Numbered from the stretch's first letter, positions 54,995-63,672 are shown. The stretch is DNA of 64,000 bases from Kangiella shandongensis (GCF_020005365.1 NZ_JACNML010000005.1:62001-126000), one strand, 5' to 3'. Program-made: numbers and translations. The notes: generated from the sequence alone by a model not told the origin.

Positions 54995-57502
54995 ATGAAA
55001 CAATCGCTGCTGACTTTCACCATGCAAAAACCGAAGTGGGTTTTTGTCATTACTTTACTGTTGACCGCTATTGCCGGGGCCATGATCCCAAGCATTGTAG
55101 TCGATACCGATCCCGAGAATATGTTGGCTGAAGAGCAGCCGGCCAGGGTGTTCCATAATAAGGTGAAGGAGCGCTTTAATCTGTATGACGCAATCGTGGT
55201 TGGGGCTGTCACGGAGCAGGGGGTCTATAATCCACAGTCGTTGCAGGCCATTCATCAACTCAGTGAAGGCATTGCCCGAATCGAAGGCGTGGTGGTACCG
55301 GATATGATGGCATTGTCGACGGTCGATAATATTAGCCAGGAAGGGCCTGGCACTATTCGCTTTGAGTGGATGATGAAGCAGCCGCCACAGTCCGAGCAGG
55401 AGGCTGAAACCATCGCTCAACAAGTGCAGCGTTTGCCATTATTGCAGGAAACGCTGGTATCGGGTGATGACAAAGCAACCGCGATTTACGTGCCAATTGA
55501 GGATAAAGACGAGAGTTATCGTATTTCGCAGGAAATCCAGACACTGATCGATAAACTCGACTCCAGCGATGCCTACCACATTACGGGGTTGCCAGTGGCA
55601 GAGGACACCTTCGGTTACCAGATGTTTGTGCAGATGGGGATTTCCGCACCGTTAGCCGCTCTGATGATCTTTGTGTTGATGTGGTTATTTTTCCGCAACT
55701 TAAAGTTTGTGGCGGCGCCGATGATCATCGCCATGACGACGGTGATCATTACCATGGGCGCGCTCATTGGGATGGGCTTTACGGTGCATATTATGAGCTC
55801 GATGATCCCGATCTTCCTGATGCCGATCGCGGTGGTGGACTCGATCCACATCATGTCGGAATTTGCCGATAACTATAAGGAAGGGCAAGATCGTAAAACG
55901 GTGGTGAAAAAAGTTGTCGGTCACTTATTTACGCCCATGCTCTACACCAGTATTACTTCGGCGGTAGGCTTTTTCTCATTAATGTTAACACCGATCCCTC
56001 CGGTGCAGGTATTTGGTGCCTACGTTGGTTTTGGTATTTTGCTGGCCTTCATCCTGACCATCGCATTCATTCCAGCTTATTTATGCGCCCTGAAACCTAA
56101 AGCACTGGCATCATTACAGTCTGATGCAGGCAAGAAAAGTTGGCTACAGAAACTATTGCCCAAAGTGGGCAGTAAAAGTCTGGCTTTAAGTAAACTGGTA
56201 ACTGTTGGATTTGTTGTTGTCATTGGGTTGAGTCTATGGGGAATTACTCAGATTCAGATTAATGACAACCCGGTTCGCTGGTTTAAGTCCGATCATGAGA
56301 TCCGGATCGCGGATAAGGTTTTAAATGAGCATTTTGCCGGAACCTATAATGCCTATCTGGTGCTGGATTATGAGCAAGGTGCGGCGAGAGAGCAGTGGCT
56401 GGACGCGGTGAATGCCATAAAGCATCGTGTGCTGAAAAGTGACTTGCTCGAACTGATGCACACGGATGAAGATCTTGGTACTCAACTGAATGAGGCGATC
56501 ATTACACTGGAAGACAGGTTGTTCGAAGCTAATGATGCTCAGGCTAAAATTATTGAAGACTTGCTGACAGAGGCGGAGCAGGCGCGGCGTTCGCTGGCTT
56601 ACTTTCAGCAGCCGCAAGCACTGGAAAACATCGAGCAATTACAACAGGTGCTACAGGATAGCGGCCTTGTGGGTAAGAGCAATTCGCTGGCGGACGTTGT
56701 TAAAACGGTGACTCGTGAACTGAAAAGTGGCGAGCAGGAAGACTTTGTGATCCCCGCCAGTCAAAGAGGTGTGGCGCAGGCATTATTGCAATACCAGTCA
56801 TCGCACCGCCCTCAGGATTTGTGGCATATGGTGACGAAGGATTACAGCTCAACGGCGCTGTGGTTACAGCTGAAAAGCGGTGATAATCAGGACATGACAC
56901 GGGTGGTAGAGTACGTAAACAACTACTTGGCGGAGAATCCACTGCCGGAAAACGTCAGTGCAAAGTGGGCCGGTAAAAGCTATCTGAACATGGTGTGGCA
57001 GGATGAAATGGTGGCAGGCATGCTGGGCAGCTTGATCAGCGCCTTTGTGGTGGTTTTTATCATGATGATCATACTCTTCCGCAGCTTATTGTTTGGTGTG
57101 CTGGCGATGTTGCCGCTAAGCATTACCATCCTGTTCATCTACGGCTTAATCGGTTGGGTTGGTAAGGATTATGACATGCCGATCGCAGTGCTATCGTCAT
57201 TAACCCTGGGGTTGTCGATAGACTTCGCGATTCACTTTTTAGAGCGGGCGCGAGATATTTATAAACAGACGAAAGACTTCAAGTTAACCATGCAGCGAAT
57301 GTTTGGTGAACCGGCGTCGGCCATCAGCCGTAATGCGATTGTTATTGCGGTGGGTTTTACCCCGTTACTGTTCGCTCCATTGGTACCTTACATTACGGTG
57401 GGCTTTTTCCTGGCCACCATTATGGCAGCTTCGGCAGTGGTCACCTTAATTCTGTTACCGGTGGCATTAAAAGCAACACGCCGTTGGGCCTTTAAACCTT
57501 AA
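54995..57502 (+). CDS. MMPL/RND family transporter
   Basis: The 835-residue inner-membrane protein is a two-repeat RND permease of the MMPL/COG1033 type: helix 1 (WVFVITLLLTAIAGAMIPSI), a first large periplasmic loop, helices 2-6 with the family motif DSIHIMSEFADNYKEGQDRK, a long second loop containing a coiled-coil-like stretch (about 495-580), and a second six-helix block with SLTLGLSIDFAIHFLERA. The start is ATG 54995 (GGAAGG 5 nt upstream); the frame also opens at 54983. No periplasmic adaptor gene is nearby; instead the next genes encode a LolA-like protein and a beta-barrel. Confidence 0.9.
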   Translation: MKQSLLTFTMQKPKWVFVITLLLTAIAGAMIPSIVVDTDPENMLAEEQPARVFHNKVKERFNLYDAIVVGAVTEQGVYNPQSLQAIHQLSEGIARIEGVVVPDMMALSTVDNISQEGPGTIRFEWMMKQPPQSEQEAETIAQQVQRLPLLQETLVSGDDKATAIYVPIEDKDESYRISQEIQTLIDKLDSSDAYHITGLPVAEDTFGYQMFVQMGISAPLAALMIFVLMWLFFRNLKFVAAPMIIAMTTVIITMGALIGMGFTVHIMSSMIPIFLMPIAVVDSIHIMSEFADNYKEGQDRKTVVKKVVGHLFTPMLYTSITSAVGFFSLMLTPIPPVQVFGAYVGFGILLAFILTIAFIPAYLCALKPKALASLQSDAGKKSWLQKLLPKVGSKSLALSKLVTVGFVVVIGLSLWGITQIQINDNPVRWFKSDHEIRIADKVLNEHFAGTYNAYLVLDYEQGAAREQWLDAVNAIKHRVLKSDLLELMHTDEDLGTQLNEAIITLEDRLFEANDAQAKIIEDLLTEAEQARRSLAYFQQPQALENIEQLQQVLQDSGLVGKSNSLADVVKTVTRELKSGEQEDFVIPASQRGVAQALLQYQSSHRPQDLWHMVTKDYSSTALWLQLKSGDNQDMTRVVEYVNNYLAENPLPENVSAKWAGKSYLNMVWQDEMVAGMLGSLISAFVVVFIMMIILFRSLLFGVLAMLPLSITILFIYGLIGWVGKDYDMPIAVLSSLTLGLSIDFAIHFLERARDIYKQTKDFKLTMQRMFGEPASAISRNAIVIAVGFTPLLFAPLVPYITVGFFLATIMAASAVVTLILLPVALKATRRWAFKP

Positions 57503-57513
57503 GGAGGTTGATT

Positions 57514-58326
57514 ATGAGTTTATTGAAACGAGCTTTGGTGCTGATGGTGGCAGCAATGCTGTTGCCACAGGTTCAGGCCGCTGACGAAAGTGATTCATTA
57601 TCAGTCGACATGATCGTCAGTAAAGTAAATAAGGCATCTTACTATGCCGGCGACGATGGGCGCAGCGACGCGCGTATGATTATTGTCGATAAGGATGGCA
57701 ATAAACAGTTACGACAGTTTGTGATTTTGCGCAAAGATGAGAAAGATGAGGGTGATCAGGATTTTCTGGTGGTATTCAGCCGACCTTCGGATGTGCGCGG
57801 AACGGTATTTTTAGTCAATAAGCATGTGGATAGTGACGATGATCGCTGGTTGTATTTACCGGGGCTGGATCTGGTCAAGCGCATTTCGGCAGGCGATAAG
57901 CGAACCAGTTTTGTCGGCTCGGATTTCTTTTATGAAGATGTTTCGGGACGTAACCCGGCTTTGGATACTCACGAATTGCTGCAGGAAAGTGATGAGGCTT
58001 ACCTTCTAAAGAGCACACCAAACGATAAGGCGAATGTAGAGTTTGCCTATTATCAGGCCAGTATCAACAAAGAGACCTTCTTGCCTATGGTTGTAGACTA
58101 TTACAATGAGCAAGGTGAGATCTATCGCAAAATGGAAGTGGTCGAGGTGGAAGAGGTACAGGGTATCCCAACTGTCATGAAGTCGAAGATTTTGAACCTG
58201 GAGACAGACAGCGTCACTTATATGCAATTCAGACGGCCCACCTATGACATTGGTGTGCCACAGGAAGTATTTACCTCGCGGTCATTACGTAACCCTCCTC
58301 GTGAGTGGTTAGAAGCTAAGCAATGA
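57514..58326 (+). CDS. Outer membrane lipoprotein-sorting (LolA-like) periplasmic protein
   Basis: The product has a signal peptide (MSLLKRALVLMVAAMLLPQVQA, cleavage before ADES) and about 248 mature residues of beta-rich sequence: KDGNKQLRQFVILRK, FLVVFSRPSDVRGTVFLV, DRWLYLPGLDLVKRI and FVGSDFFYEDVSGR. This is the pattern of the LolA-like family PF17131 (COG2834), often encoded after MMPL permeases. LolA proteins carry lipid groups through the periplasm. ATG 57514 has AAGGAGG 6 nt upstream; the MMPL stop is 11 bp before it. Confidence 0.85.
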   Translation: MSLLKRALVLMVAAMLLPQVQAADESDSLSVDMIVSKVNKASYYAGDDGRSDARMIIVDKDGNKQLRQFVILRKDEKDEGDQDFLVVFSRPSDVRGTVFLVNKHVDSDDDRWLYLPGLDLVKRISAGDKRTSFVGSDFFYEDVSGRNPALDTHELLQESDEAYLLKSTPNDKANVEFAYYQASINKETFLPMVVDYYNEQGEIYRKMEVVEVEEVQGIPTVMKSKILNLETDSVTYMQFRRPTYDIGVPQEVFTSRSLRNPPREWLEAKQ

Positions 58327-58330
58327 GCGA

Positions 58331-59647
58331 GTGAAGACTATGCGTAAGATGACAGGGGCCTGGTCACAATCGATCCTGATCGCTGTGCTGTCGGCTCTAT
58401 CTTTGGCAGCCTCGGCAGCAGAGGATGAATTTGATGCATGGGGCGATGAGTGGACCGAGGAAGAACAATCCAACTGGCTGTGGGGCGGTTTTATTGAAGC
58501 AGCCTATGGTCAGCGCCTACAGACCGATCCGCTGTTTGCGGATAAACAGACGTTAAGTGAGATACGAAGTCATGTGGAAGGCGATTATAGTGGAGACGAT
58601 ATTGATTTTAGTTTTCGCGGCGATCTTTGGTATGACGATGTCCTAAATGATACCGAACTCGACATTCGGGAGCTGAGTATCAGTTTCTCTGCGTTTGGTA
58701 ACACGGACTTTAAGCTGGGTCGGCAGATTTCAACCTGGGGAACCGGTGATCTGCTGTTCCTTAACGATTTGTTTCCGAAGGACTGGAAGTCGTTCTTTTC
58801 TGGTCGCGAAGATACGTACCTGAAGGCGCCGGCAGACGCCGTACGTATCACCAGCTACTTTGATGCGGTCAATGTGGATCTGGTGTGGATGCCTGTATTT
58901 ACAGACGATCGTTATATCGATGGAGAGCGGTACTCGTTCTTTACCCCATTGGCGGGCCAACATGTCGGCGGTCGTGATCTCATTGAGCCGGTGATGCCGG
59001 ACAAAAACATCGGCAACAGTGAAATTGCGCTACGCCTGTATAAAAACATCGAGGGGACTGAATACGCCGTATACGGTTACCGCGGCTTTGATAAACAGCC
59101 GGTGGGGTTAACGACCAATTTTGAACCGACGTTTCACCGTCGTGATGTTTTGGGTGCCAGTGTTCGCGGCAATGTTGCAGATGGTTTGTATAACCTCGAG
59201 GTTGCCTATCACGATGCGATTGAAGACCCAGATGGAGCTGATCCCTTAGTCAAGAATTCACAATGGCGCTTTTTAATGGGCTATGAAACCGAATTGATGG
59301 CGCGTATGACGTTAGGCGTCCAATATTACCTTGAGTGGACGCAGGACTATGACGCGTTATTAGCAAACTCACCTACGCCACTATTTGAAGCAGAAGAAAA
59401 GCGGAGCGTCGTGACGGCGAGACTTACCTATCGCACCGTGAAAGATAAGTGGATCTGGTCATTGTTCGCCTTTTATTCGCCCACTGATGAGGACAGTTAT
59501 ATTCGTCCGAGTGTCAATTATCGGTTAAGTGATGAATGGCAGTTTACGGCTGGAGCCAATATTTTTAATGGCCAGAAAAGGCATACCTTCTTTGGTCAGT
59601 TTGAAGACGCGACCAACGCTTACTTGCGCGTCAGGTACAACTTTTAG
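58331..59647 (+). CDS. Predicted outer-membrane beta-barrel protein (DUF1302/alginate-export-like)
   Basis: The protein (438 aa) has a signal peptide (ILIAVLSALSLAASA-AE), an acidic Trp-rich start (DEFDAWGDEWTEEEQSNWLW), and many amphipathic strands such as IDFSFRGDLWYD, TDFKLGRQISTWGTGD, and the C-terminal phenylalanine in AYLRVRYNF, a beta-barrel assembly signal. It looks like DUF1302/alginate-export type porins, but I am unsure of the family. It follows the LolA-like gene by 4 bp. The start may be GTG 58331 or ATG 58340. Confidence 0.72.
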   Translation: MKTMRKMTGAWSQSILIAVLSALSLAASAAEDEFDAWGDEWTEEEQSNWLWGGFIEAAYGQRLQTDPLFADKQTLSEIRSHVEGDYSGDDIDFSFRGDLWYDDVLNDTELDIRELSISFSAFGNTDFKLGRQISTWGTGDLLFLNDLFPKDWKSFFSGREDTYLKAPADAVRITSYFDAVNVDLVWMPVFTDDRYIDGERYSFFTPLAGQHVGGRDLIEPVMPDKNIGNSEIALRLYKNIEGTEYAVYGYRGFDKQPVGLTTNFEPTFHRRDVLGASVRGNVADGLYNLEVAYHDAIEDPDGADPLVKNSQWRFLMGYETELMARMTLGVQYYLEWTQDYDALLANSPTPLFEAEEKRSVVTARLTYRTVKDKWIWSLFAFYSPTDEDSYIRPSVNYRLSDEWQFTAGANIFNGQKRHTFFGQFEDATNAYLRVRYNF

Positions 59648-59658
59648 GAGGTCATCCT

Positions 59659-59877
59659 ATGTCAAAGAAAACGATGAGTGCGGAACGAGTACTAATGGCT
59701 TTTGCCGGAAGTATGGTATTAATCTCAGTGCTTTTAACCTGGTTTGTTCACCATTACTGGTTATGGTTAACGGTCTTTGTTGGCGCTAATTTATTTCAGT
59801 CAGCGTTTACCGGCTTCTGCCCGGCGATGATGATGATTAAAAAACTCGGGTTTAAAACGGAAAAAGAACTGGCGTAA
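59659..59877 (+). CDS. DUF2892 family inner-membrane protein (YgaP C-terminal-like)
   Basis: A 72-residue protein with two membrane helices and the pattern ERVLMAFAGSMVLISVLL, WLWLTVFVGANLFQSAFTGFCP and MMMIKKLGF, matching DUF2892. In E. coli YgaP this domain is fused to a rhodanese; here the rhodanese is a separate gene on the other strand just beyond. AGGAGG lies 6 nt before ATG, and the barrel gene ends 11 bp before it, so it is probably the last gene of the MMPL operon. Note the Cys in GFCP. Confidence 0.85.
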   Translation: MSKKTMSAERVLMAFAGSMVLISVLLTWFVHHYWLWLTVFVGANLFQSAFTGFCPAMMMIKKLGFKTEKELA

Positions 59878-59888
59878 GCAGGGCTGGT

Positions 59889-59913
59889 AAAAAAAGCAGC
59901 TTGAGAAAGCTGC
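59889..59913 (-). terminator. Rho-independent terminator of arsR-rhodanese
   Basis: GCAGCTT-gaga-AAGCTGC, 7-bp stem; leftward it is followed by TTTTTTT. Rightward the T run is poorer, but it could also end the MMPL operon. Confidence 0.85.
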
Positions 59914-59933
59914 CTTTGATGAACTTTATTAAC

Positions 59934-60317
59934 TTAGGGCTGGGTGCAACCCCCATCGCGCTCGACCCATTTTTTAAAGCCGCCATCGACCGAGTAGACG
60001 TTATTGAAGCCAAGCTGTTGTAAAGTATGGGCACAACAGGCAGAGCGGCCGCCTGAAGCACAGTACAGATAAATAGGCTTATTAAATAAGTCTTCATCAC
60101 ACAGGCCGTTAACGCAGTCGTGGGCAAAGAGTTTAAACTCAAGCACACCGCGTGGAATGTTTACCGCACCTTCAACCATGCCCTGTTGTGTCTCCGCCGG
60201 CTCACGAACATCAATAATCAAGGCATCCTGTGGCAGGTTATGCTTAACATCCTCGACGGATACTTCGTTAATCTGTTGCTTAATATTTGAAAGGTAATTG
60301 GCAACGCAAGGTTTCAT
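59934..60317 (-). CDS. Rhodanese-like domain protein
   Basis: Single rhodanese domain of 127 residues with the active-site loop YCASGGRSACCA (nucleophile Cys in CASGGR) and DALIIDVREPAETQQGMVEGAVNIPRG. Rhodaneses move sulfane sulfur between carriers such as thiosulfate, glutathione persulfide and proteins. The ATG at 60317 overlaps the stop of the ArsR gene by one base (TAATG), so the two are translationally coupled. With the DUF2892 gene it equals a split YgaP. Confidence 0.93.
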   Translation of the reverse strand: MKPCVANYLSNIKQQINEVSVEDVKHNLPQDALIIDVREPAETQQGMVEGAVNIPRGVLEFKLFAHDCVNGLCDEDLFNKPIYLYCASGGRSACCAHTLQQLGFNNVYSVDGGFKKWVERDGGCTQP

Positions 60318-60634
60318 TAACAACTCTCCTTACAGAATAGTTCGTGAAGTAAATGGATCACTTTAGCCGCTTCAGTCGAGGCTAGTTTGTAATAAATGGT
60401 CTGTGAGTCACGTCGAGTTGTCACCAAGCCATCTTTACGCAGAACGCCCAGATGTTGGGATAAAGCGGACTGGCTCAGGTTGGGCAGTAATTCATTCAGT
60501 TTACCGACAGACAGTTCTTGATCGTGAAGAATACATAAAATTAATAAGCGCTGCTCATTGGAGATGCTTTTAAGAAATTGGGCTGCTTGCGATGAGTGTT
60601 TGGCCATCTCATCAGTTATTGGGGCAACTTCCAT
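60317..60634 (-). CDS. ArsR family transcriptional regulator, candidate persulfide sensor
   Basis: A 105-residue winged-helix protein of the ArsR type (NEQRLLILCILHDQELSVGKL, then LSQSALSQHLGVLRKDGLV and TRRDSQTIYYKL). It has cysteines at 34 and 101, close in place to the persulfide-forming pair of SqrR/BigR (41 and 107; 67 against 66 residues apart), plus Cys105. Its neighbours (rhodanese, sqr) match those of YgaV, BigR and SqrR. So it is probably a repressor released by sulfide or persulfide. AGAGGAAAAC lies before the ATG. Confidence 0.88.
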   Translation of the reverse strand: MEVAPITDEMAKHSSQAAQFLKSISNEQRLLILCILHDQELSVGKLNELLPNLSQSALSQHLGVLRKDGLVTTRRDSQTIYYKLASTEAAKVIHLLHELFCKESC

Positions 60635-60677
60635 CAGTTTTCCTCTATATGGTGATCAAGTATCTTCTATGTGTATA

Positions 60678-60700
60678 TAATTTAACATACAACTAAATTA
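60678..60700. promoter_or_regulatory. Inverted repeat, candidate regulator site 1
   Basis: TAATTTA-N9-TAAATTA, in the divergent arsR-sqr region, 44 bp from the arsR ATG. It shares the TAATTTA-N9-TAA layout with site 2. Confidence 0.5.
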
Positions 60701-60746
60701 GAAAAATTATAAACTATATTGTGACAAAGAAGGGAGATGTTTTCAA

Positions 60747-60778
60747 ATAGCTAATTTAGCATTTGCTTAATTAGCTAT
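60747..60778. promoter_or_regulatory. 32-bp near-perfect palindrome, candidate regulator site 2
   Basis: Outer arms ATAGCTAATT (60747-60756) and AATTAGCTAT (60769-60778) are perfect; the core TAGCATTTGCTT continues the symmetry, so 14 of 16 base pairs match. It lies 38 bp upstream of the sqr ATG, where a repressor would block transcription. Confidence 0.65.
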
Positions 60779-60815
60779 ATTTAATACAATGAGTTTATCA
60801 TAGTAGGAGGTTATT

Positions 60816-62093
60816 ATGGCTCATATAGTCGTTGTCGGTGGTGGAATTGGCGGTATACCTGCTGCTTACGAAATGAAAGATCTGGTTGGTAGCAATCACC
60901 AGGTGACCTTAATTAGCGAATCGGAATGCTTTCAGTTTACCCCTTCTAACCCCTGGGTTGCCGTTAATTGGCGCAAAAAAGAAGAAATCCAGGTCGAGTT
61001 ACCTCCCATTATGGCAAAAAGGAATATTAACTTCTCAGCGGTTGGGGTTAAACGTGTCGAACCTAAGGATAACAAGCTGGTTCTCAATGATGGATCTGAA
61101 CTTACTTATGATTATTTAATTATTGCGACTGGGCCTAAGCTGGCGTTTGATGAAATCGAGGGCATGGGGCCCAATCATTTTACGTACTCAGTTTGTACCA
61201 CCAGTCACGCAGGTGGATGTGGCAGAGACTGGCAGAAGTTCGTTATGAACCCTGGACCCATAGTGGTTGGCGCGGTGCAGGGAGCATCCTGCTTTGGACC
61301 TGCTTATGAGTATGCCTTAATTCTGGATACCGATTTAAGAAAGCGGGGCATACGTGATCAGGTGCCTATTACTTTTATCACTTCTGAACCCTACATTGGA
61401 CACCTGGGGCTGGATGGTGTGGGCGATACCAAGTCATTACTGGAGTCGAAACTAAGAGACCGCAATATTAAGTGGGTCGTTAACGCTTCAATCAACAGCG
61501 TGCAAGAAGGCGCGCTATATTACCAGGTAACCAATGAGCAGGACCAAACCAGTGAAGAAAAAAAACTGGAGTTCAAACATAGTATGTTACTGCCAGCGTT
61601 TAAGGGGGTTGATGCTGTAGCTGGTATCGATGACCTGGTTAACGCGAGAGGATTTGTTCTGACCAATGACTTCCAGCAAAATCCGACCTTTGGCAATATC
61701 TTTTCAGTTGGCGTTTGCGTAGCCATTCCGCCGGTAGGTGAAACTCCGGTACCTGTCGGGGTGCCTAAAACGGGTTATATGATTGAGTCGATGGTAACCG
61801 CGGCAACCAATAATATTAAGCAGCTGATTAATGGTGAAGAACCCAGCCATAAACCGAGTCTTAATGCTATCTGTTTAGCAGACTTCGGTGATGGGGGCGT
61901 TGCCTTCGTCGCTAAACCACAGATAGGGCCTAGAAATCTGAACTGGGCTGGTGAAGGGAAGTGGGTCCACTGGGCTAAAGTGGCTTTTGAAAAATACTTC
62001 CTGAGAAAAATCCGTAAAGGAAAATCTACAACCGTTTGGGAGACCATCATGTTGGACTGGATGAACATCAAACGGTTGAAGAAGAAGCCTTAA
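60816..62093 (+). CDS. sqr: Sulfide:quinone oxidoreductase
   Basis: Membrane-bound flavoprotein that oxidises sulfide to sulfane sulfur and passes electrons to quinone. The FAD motif is VVVGGGIGGIPAAYEM. The three catalytic cysteines line up: Cys127 (YSVCTTSHAG), Cys159 (GASCFGPAYE, 32 residues later, the spacing of Aquifex and Acidithiobacillus SQR) and Cys353 (NAICLADFGD). The basic C-terminus (FEKYFLRKIRKGK, then MNIKRLKKKP) fits an amphipathic membrane anchor. TAGGAGG precedes the ATG by 6 nt. 425 residues. Divergent from arsR. Confidence 0.9.
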   Translation: MAHIVVVGGGIGGIPAAYEMKDLVGSNHQVTLISESECFQFTPSNPWVAVNWRKKEEIQVELPPIMAKRNINFSAVGVKRVEPKDNKLVLNDGSELTYDYLIIATGPKLAFDEIEGMGPNHFTYSVCTTSHAGGCGRDWQKFVMNPGPIVVGAVQGASCFGPAYEYALILDTDLRKRGIRDQVPITFITSEPYIGHLGLDGVGDTKSLLESKLRDRNIKWVVNASINSVQEGALYYQVTNEQDQTSEEKKLEFKHSMLLPAFKGVDAVAGIDDLVNARGFVLTNDFQQNPTFGNIFSVGVCVAIPPVGETPVPVGVPKTGYMIESMVTAATNNIKQLINGEEPSHKPSLNAICLADFGDGGVAFVAKPQIGPRNLNWAGEGKWVHWAKVAFEKYFLRKIRKGKSTTVWETIMLDWMNIKRLKKKP

Positions 62094-62095
62094 AA

Positions 62096-63559
62096 CTACA
62101 AAGGGCTGAAGTCTTTAAGTGATCGAAGTTCTGGCATGCTCTTTTTCGGACGAAACTCGCCTGAAGTCTGATCAAAATCGTACTCCTGGGACCAAGTTTC
62201 AGCATTTTCGATGACTTTGTGGATAGATTCTACCAGAAATTGGGCTTCTTCATCGCTATTAGTTGGGTGTAATGAGACGCGTACCCAGCCAGGCTTGTCG
62301 GTTAAATCACCCTGATCGATACGGTTTGTAATTTCATGGCTTTTTAACTGATCGACACCTAATAGCAGGTGACCATAAGTGCCCGCACAGGAACAGCCGC
62401 CACGTGACTGGATACCAAACTTGTCGTTGAGTAGTCGGACTAGCAAGTTATGGTGAATGCCTAATACGTAAAACGAGACGATACAGAGGCGATCATCTTG
62501 TTGATCTTCGAGGATACGGATATCCGGGTGTTGACGCAGTCCTTCCAGTAAAATCGCCACCAGCTGCTCTTCGCGTTGCTGAATTTTATCGACCTGCATG
62601 GCGTCTTTCAGCTTGATTGATAAGGCTGACTTTATGGTTTGTAGAAATGCTGGCGTACCGCCATCTTCCCTTGCCTCGATATTATCGAAAAACCGATGTT
62701 CACCCCATGGGTTGGTCCAGGAGACAGTACCGCCGCCCGGCTGATCTGGGACTTTGCAATCATAAAGCTTGTCGTCAAAAATCAAAATACCGCTACTGCC
62801 AGGCCCGCCTAAAAATTTATGCGGTGACATAAAGATCGCATCCAGACGTTGCGCCGGGTTCGCTGGGTGCATATCAATATCGACATAAGGCGCGGAAGCG
62901 GCGAAGTCGACAAAACACAGACCGTCATACTCATGCATGATTTCGGCCATCTCATGGTAAGGCGTGGTGATGCCGGTAACGTTACTGCAGGCGGTAAAGG
63001 AGCCAATTTTAACTGGGCGCTCTTTATACTGCTCGAGCAGTTGGCGCATATGCTTGAGATCGGGACGCCCATCATCATCCGAACGAACAATCTCCAACGT
63101 CACTTCACATTCATGCCAGGTCGTCTGGTTGGAGTGGTGCTCCATATGAGTCACCAGCACCAGAGGTTTTTCGTGCTCTGCGATATCGAGTCGTTCACGC
63201 CACTTTTCCGGAACACGTAGGCCCAGCATGCGCTGGAACTTGTTGATAACCAGCGTCATTCCTGAGCCGGCGGCAATCAAAACGTCGCTATCGTGTGCAT
63301 TGACGTGCTGCTTAATGATTTTCTGTGCATCGTGATAGGCTTCGGTCATGGTGGTGCCGGTGAGCGTGGTTTCCGTATGCGTATTGGCGACATAGGGGCC
63401 TAACTCATTGATAATAAACTCTTCAATGGGACGGTATAAGCGCCCGCTGGCGGTCCAGTCGGCGTACAGAATATCTTTACTGACGTTATGTTCGGAGTAA
63501 TCGTGTTGTTCCCCGATAATATGTTGTCGAAAGCGCGAAAAGTGCTCGGTTAAGCTCAT
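62096..63559 (-). CDS. Class V aminotransferase / cysteine desulfurase-like PLP enzyme
   Basis: The 487-residue protein has the class V fold: TASGRLYRPIEEFI near the start, GSGMTLVINKFQRML, HHSNQTTWHE, the PLP lysine in MSPHKFLGGPGSSG and a cysteine loop SRGGCSCAGTYGH, which resembles the catalytic Cys of cysteine desulfurases and selenocysteine lyases. It is longer than SufS or IscS (about 405). The substrate is unknown. Its stop is 2 bp from that of sqr (convergent). GTTAACCTT lies upstream, with no strong ribosome site visible. Confidence 0.85.
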   Translation of the reverse strand: MSLTEHFSRFRQHIIGEQHDYSEHNVSKDILYADWTASGRLYRPIEEFIINELGPYVANTHTETTLTGTTMTEAYHDAQKIIKQHVNAHDSDVLIAAGSGMTLVINKFQRMLGLRVPEKWRERLDIAEHEKPLVLVTHMEHHSNQTTWHECEVTLEIVRSDDDGRPDLKHMRQLLEQYKERPVKIGSFTACSNVTGITTPYHEMAEIMHEYDGLCFVDFAASAPYVDIDMHPANPAQRLDAIFMSPHKFLGGPGSSGILIFDDKLYDCKVPDQPGGGTVSWTNPWGEHRFFDNIEAREDGGTPAFLQTIKSALSIKLKDAMQVDKIQQREEQLVAILLEGLRQHPDIRILEDQQDDRLCIVSFYVLGIHHNLLVRLLNDKFGIQSRGGCSCAGTYGHLLLGVDQLKSHEITNRIDQGDLTDKPGWVRVSLHPTNSDEEAQFLVESIHKVIENAETWSQEYDFDQTSGEFRPKKSMPELRSLKDFSPL

Positions 63560-63672
63560 AAGGTTAACACTGAAGAATAAATATTAATGATTGCTAATAT
63601 AACTTTAGTGGCAACGGGAAGCAAGCCTAGCAGACGCTGGTTGGTGTAGTTTTTGTTGCAACACCTGATCAA

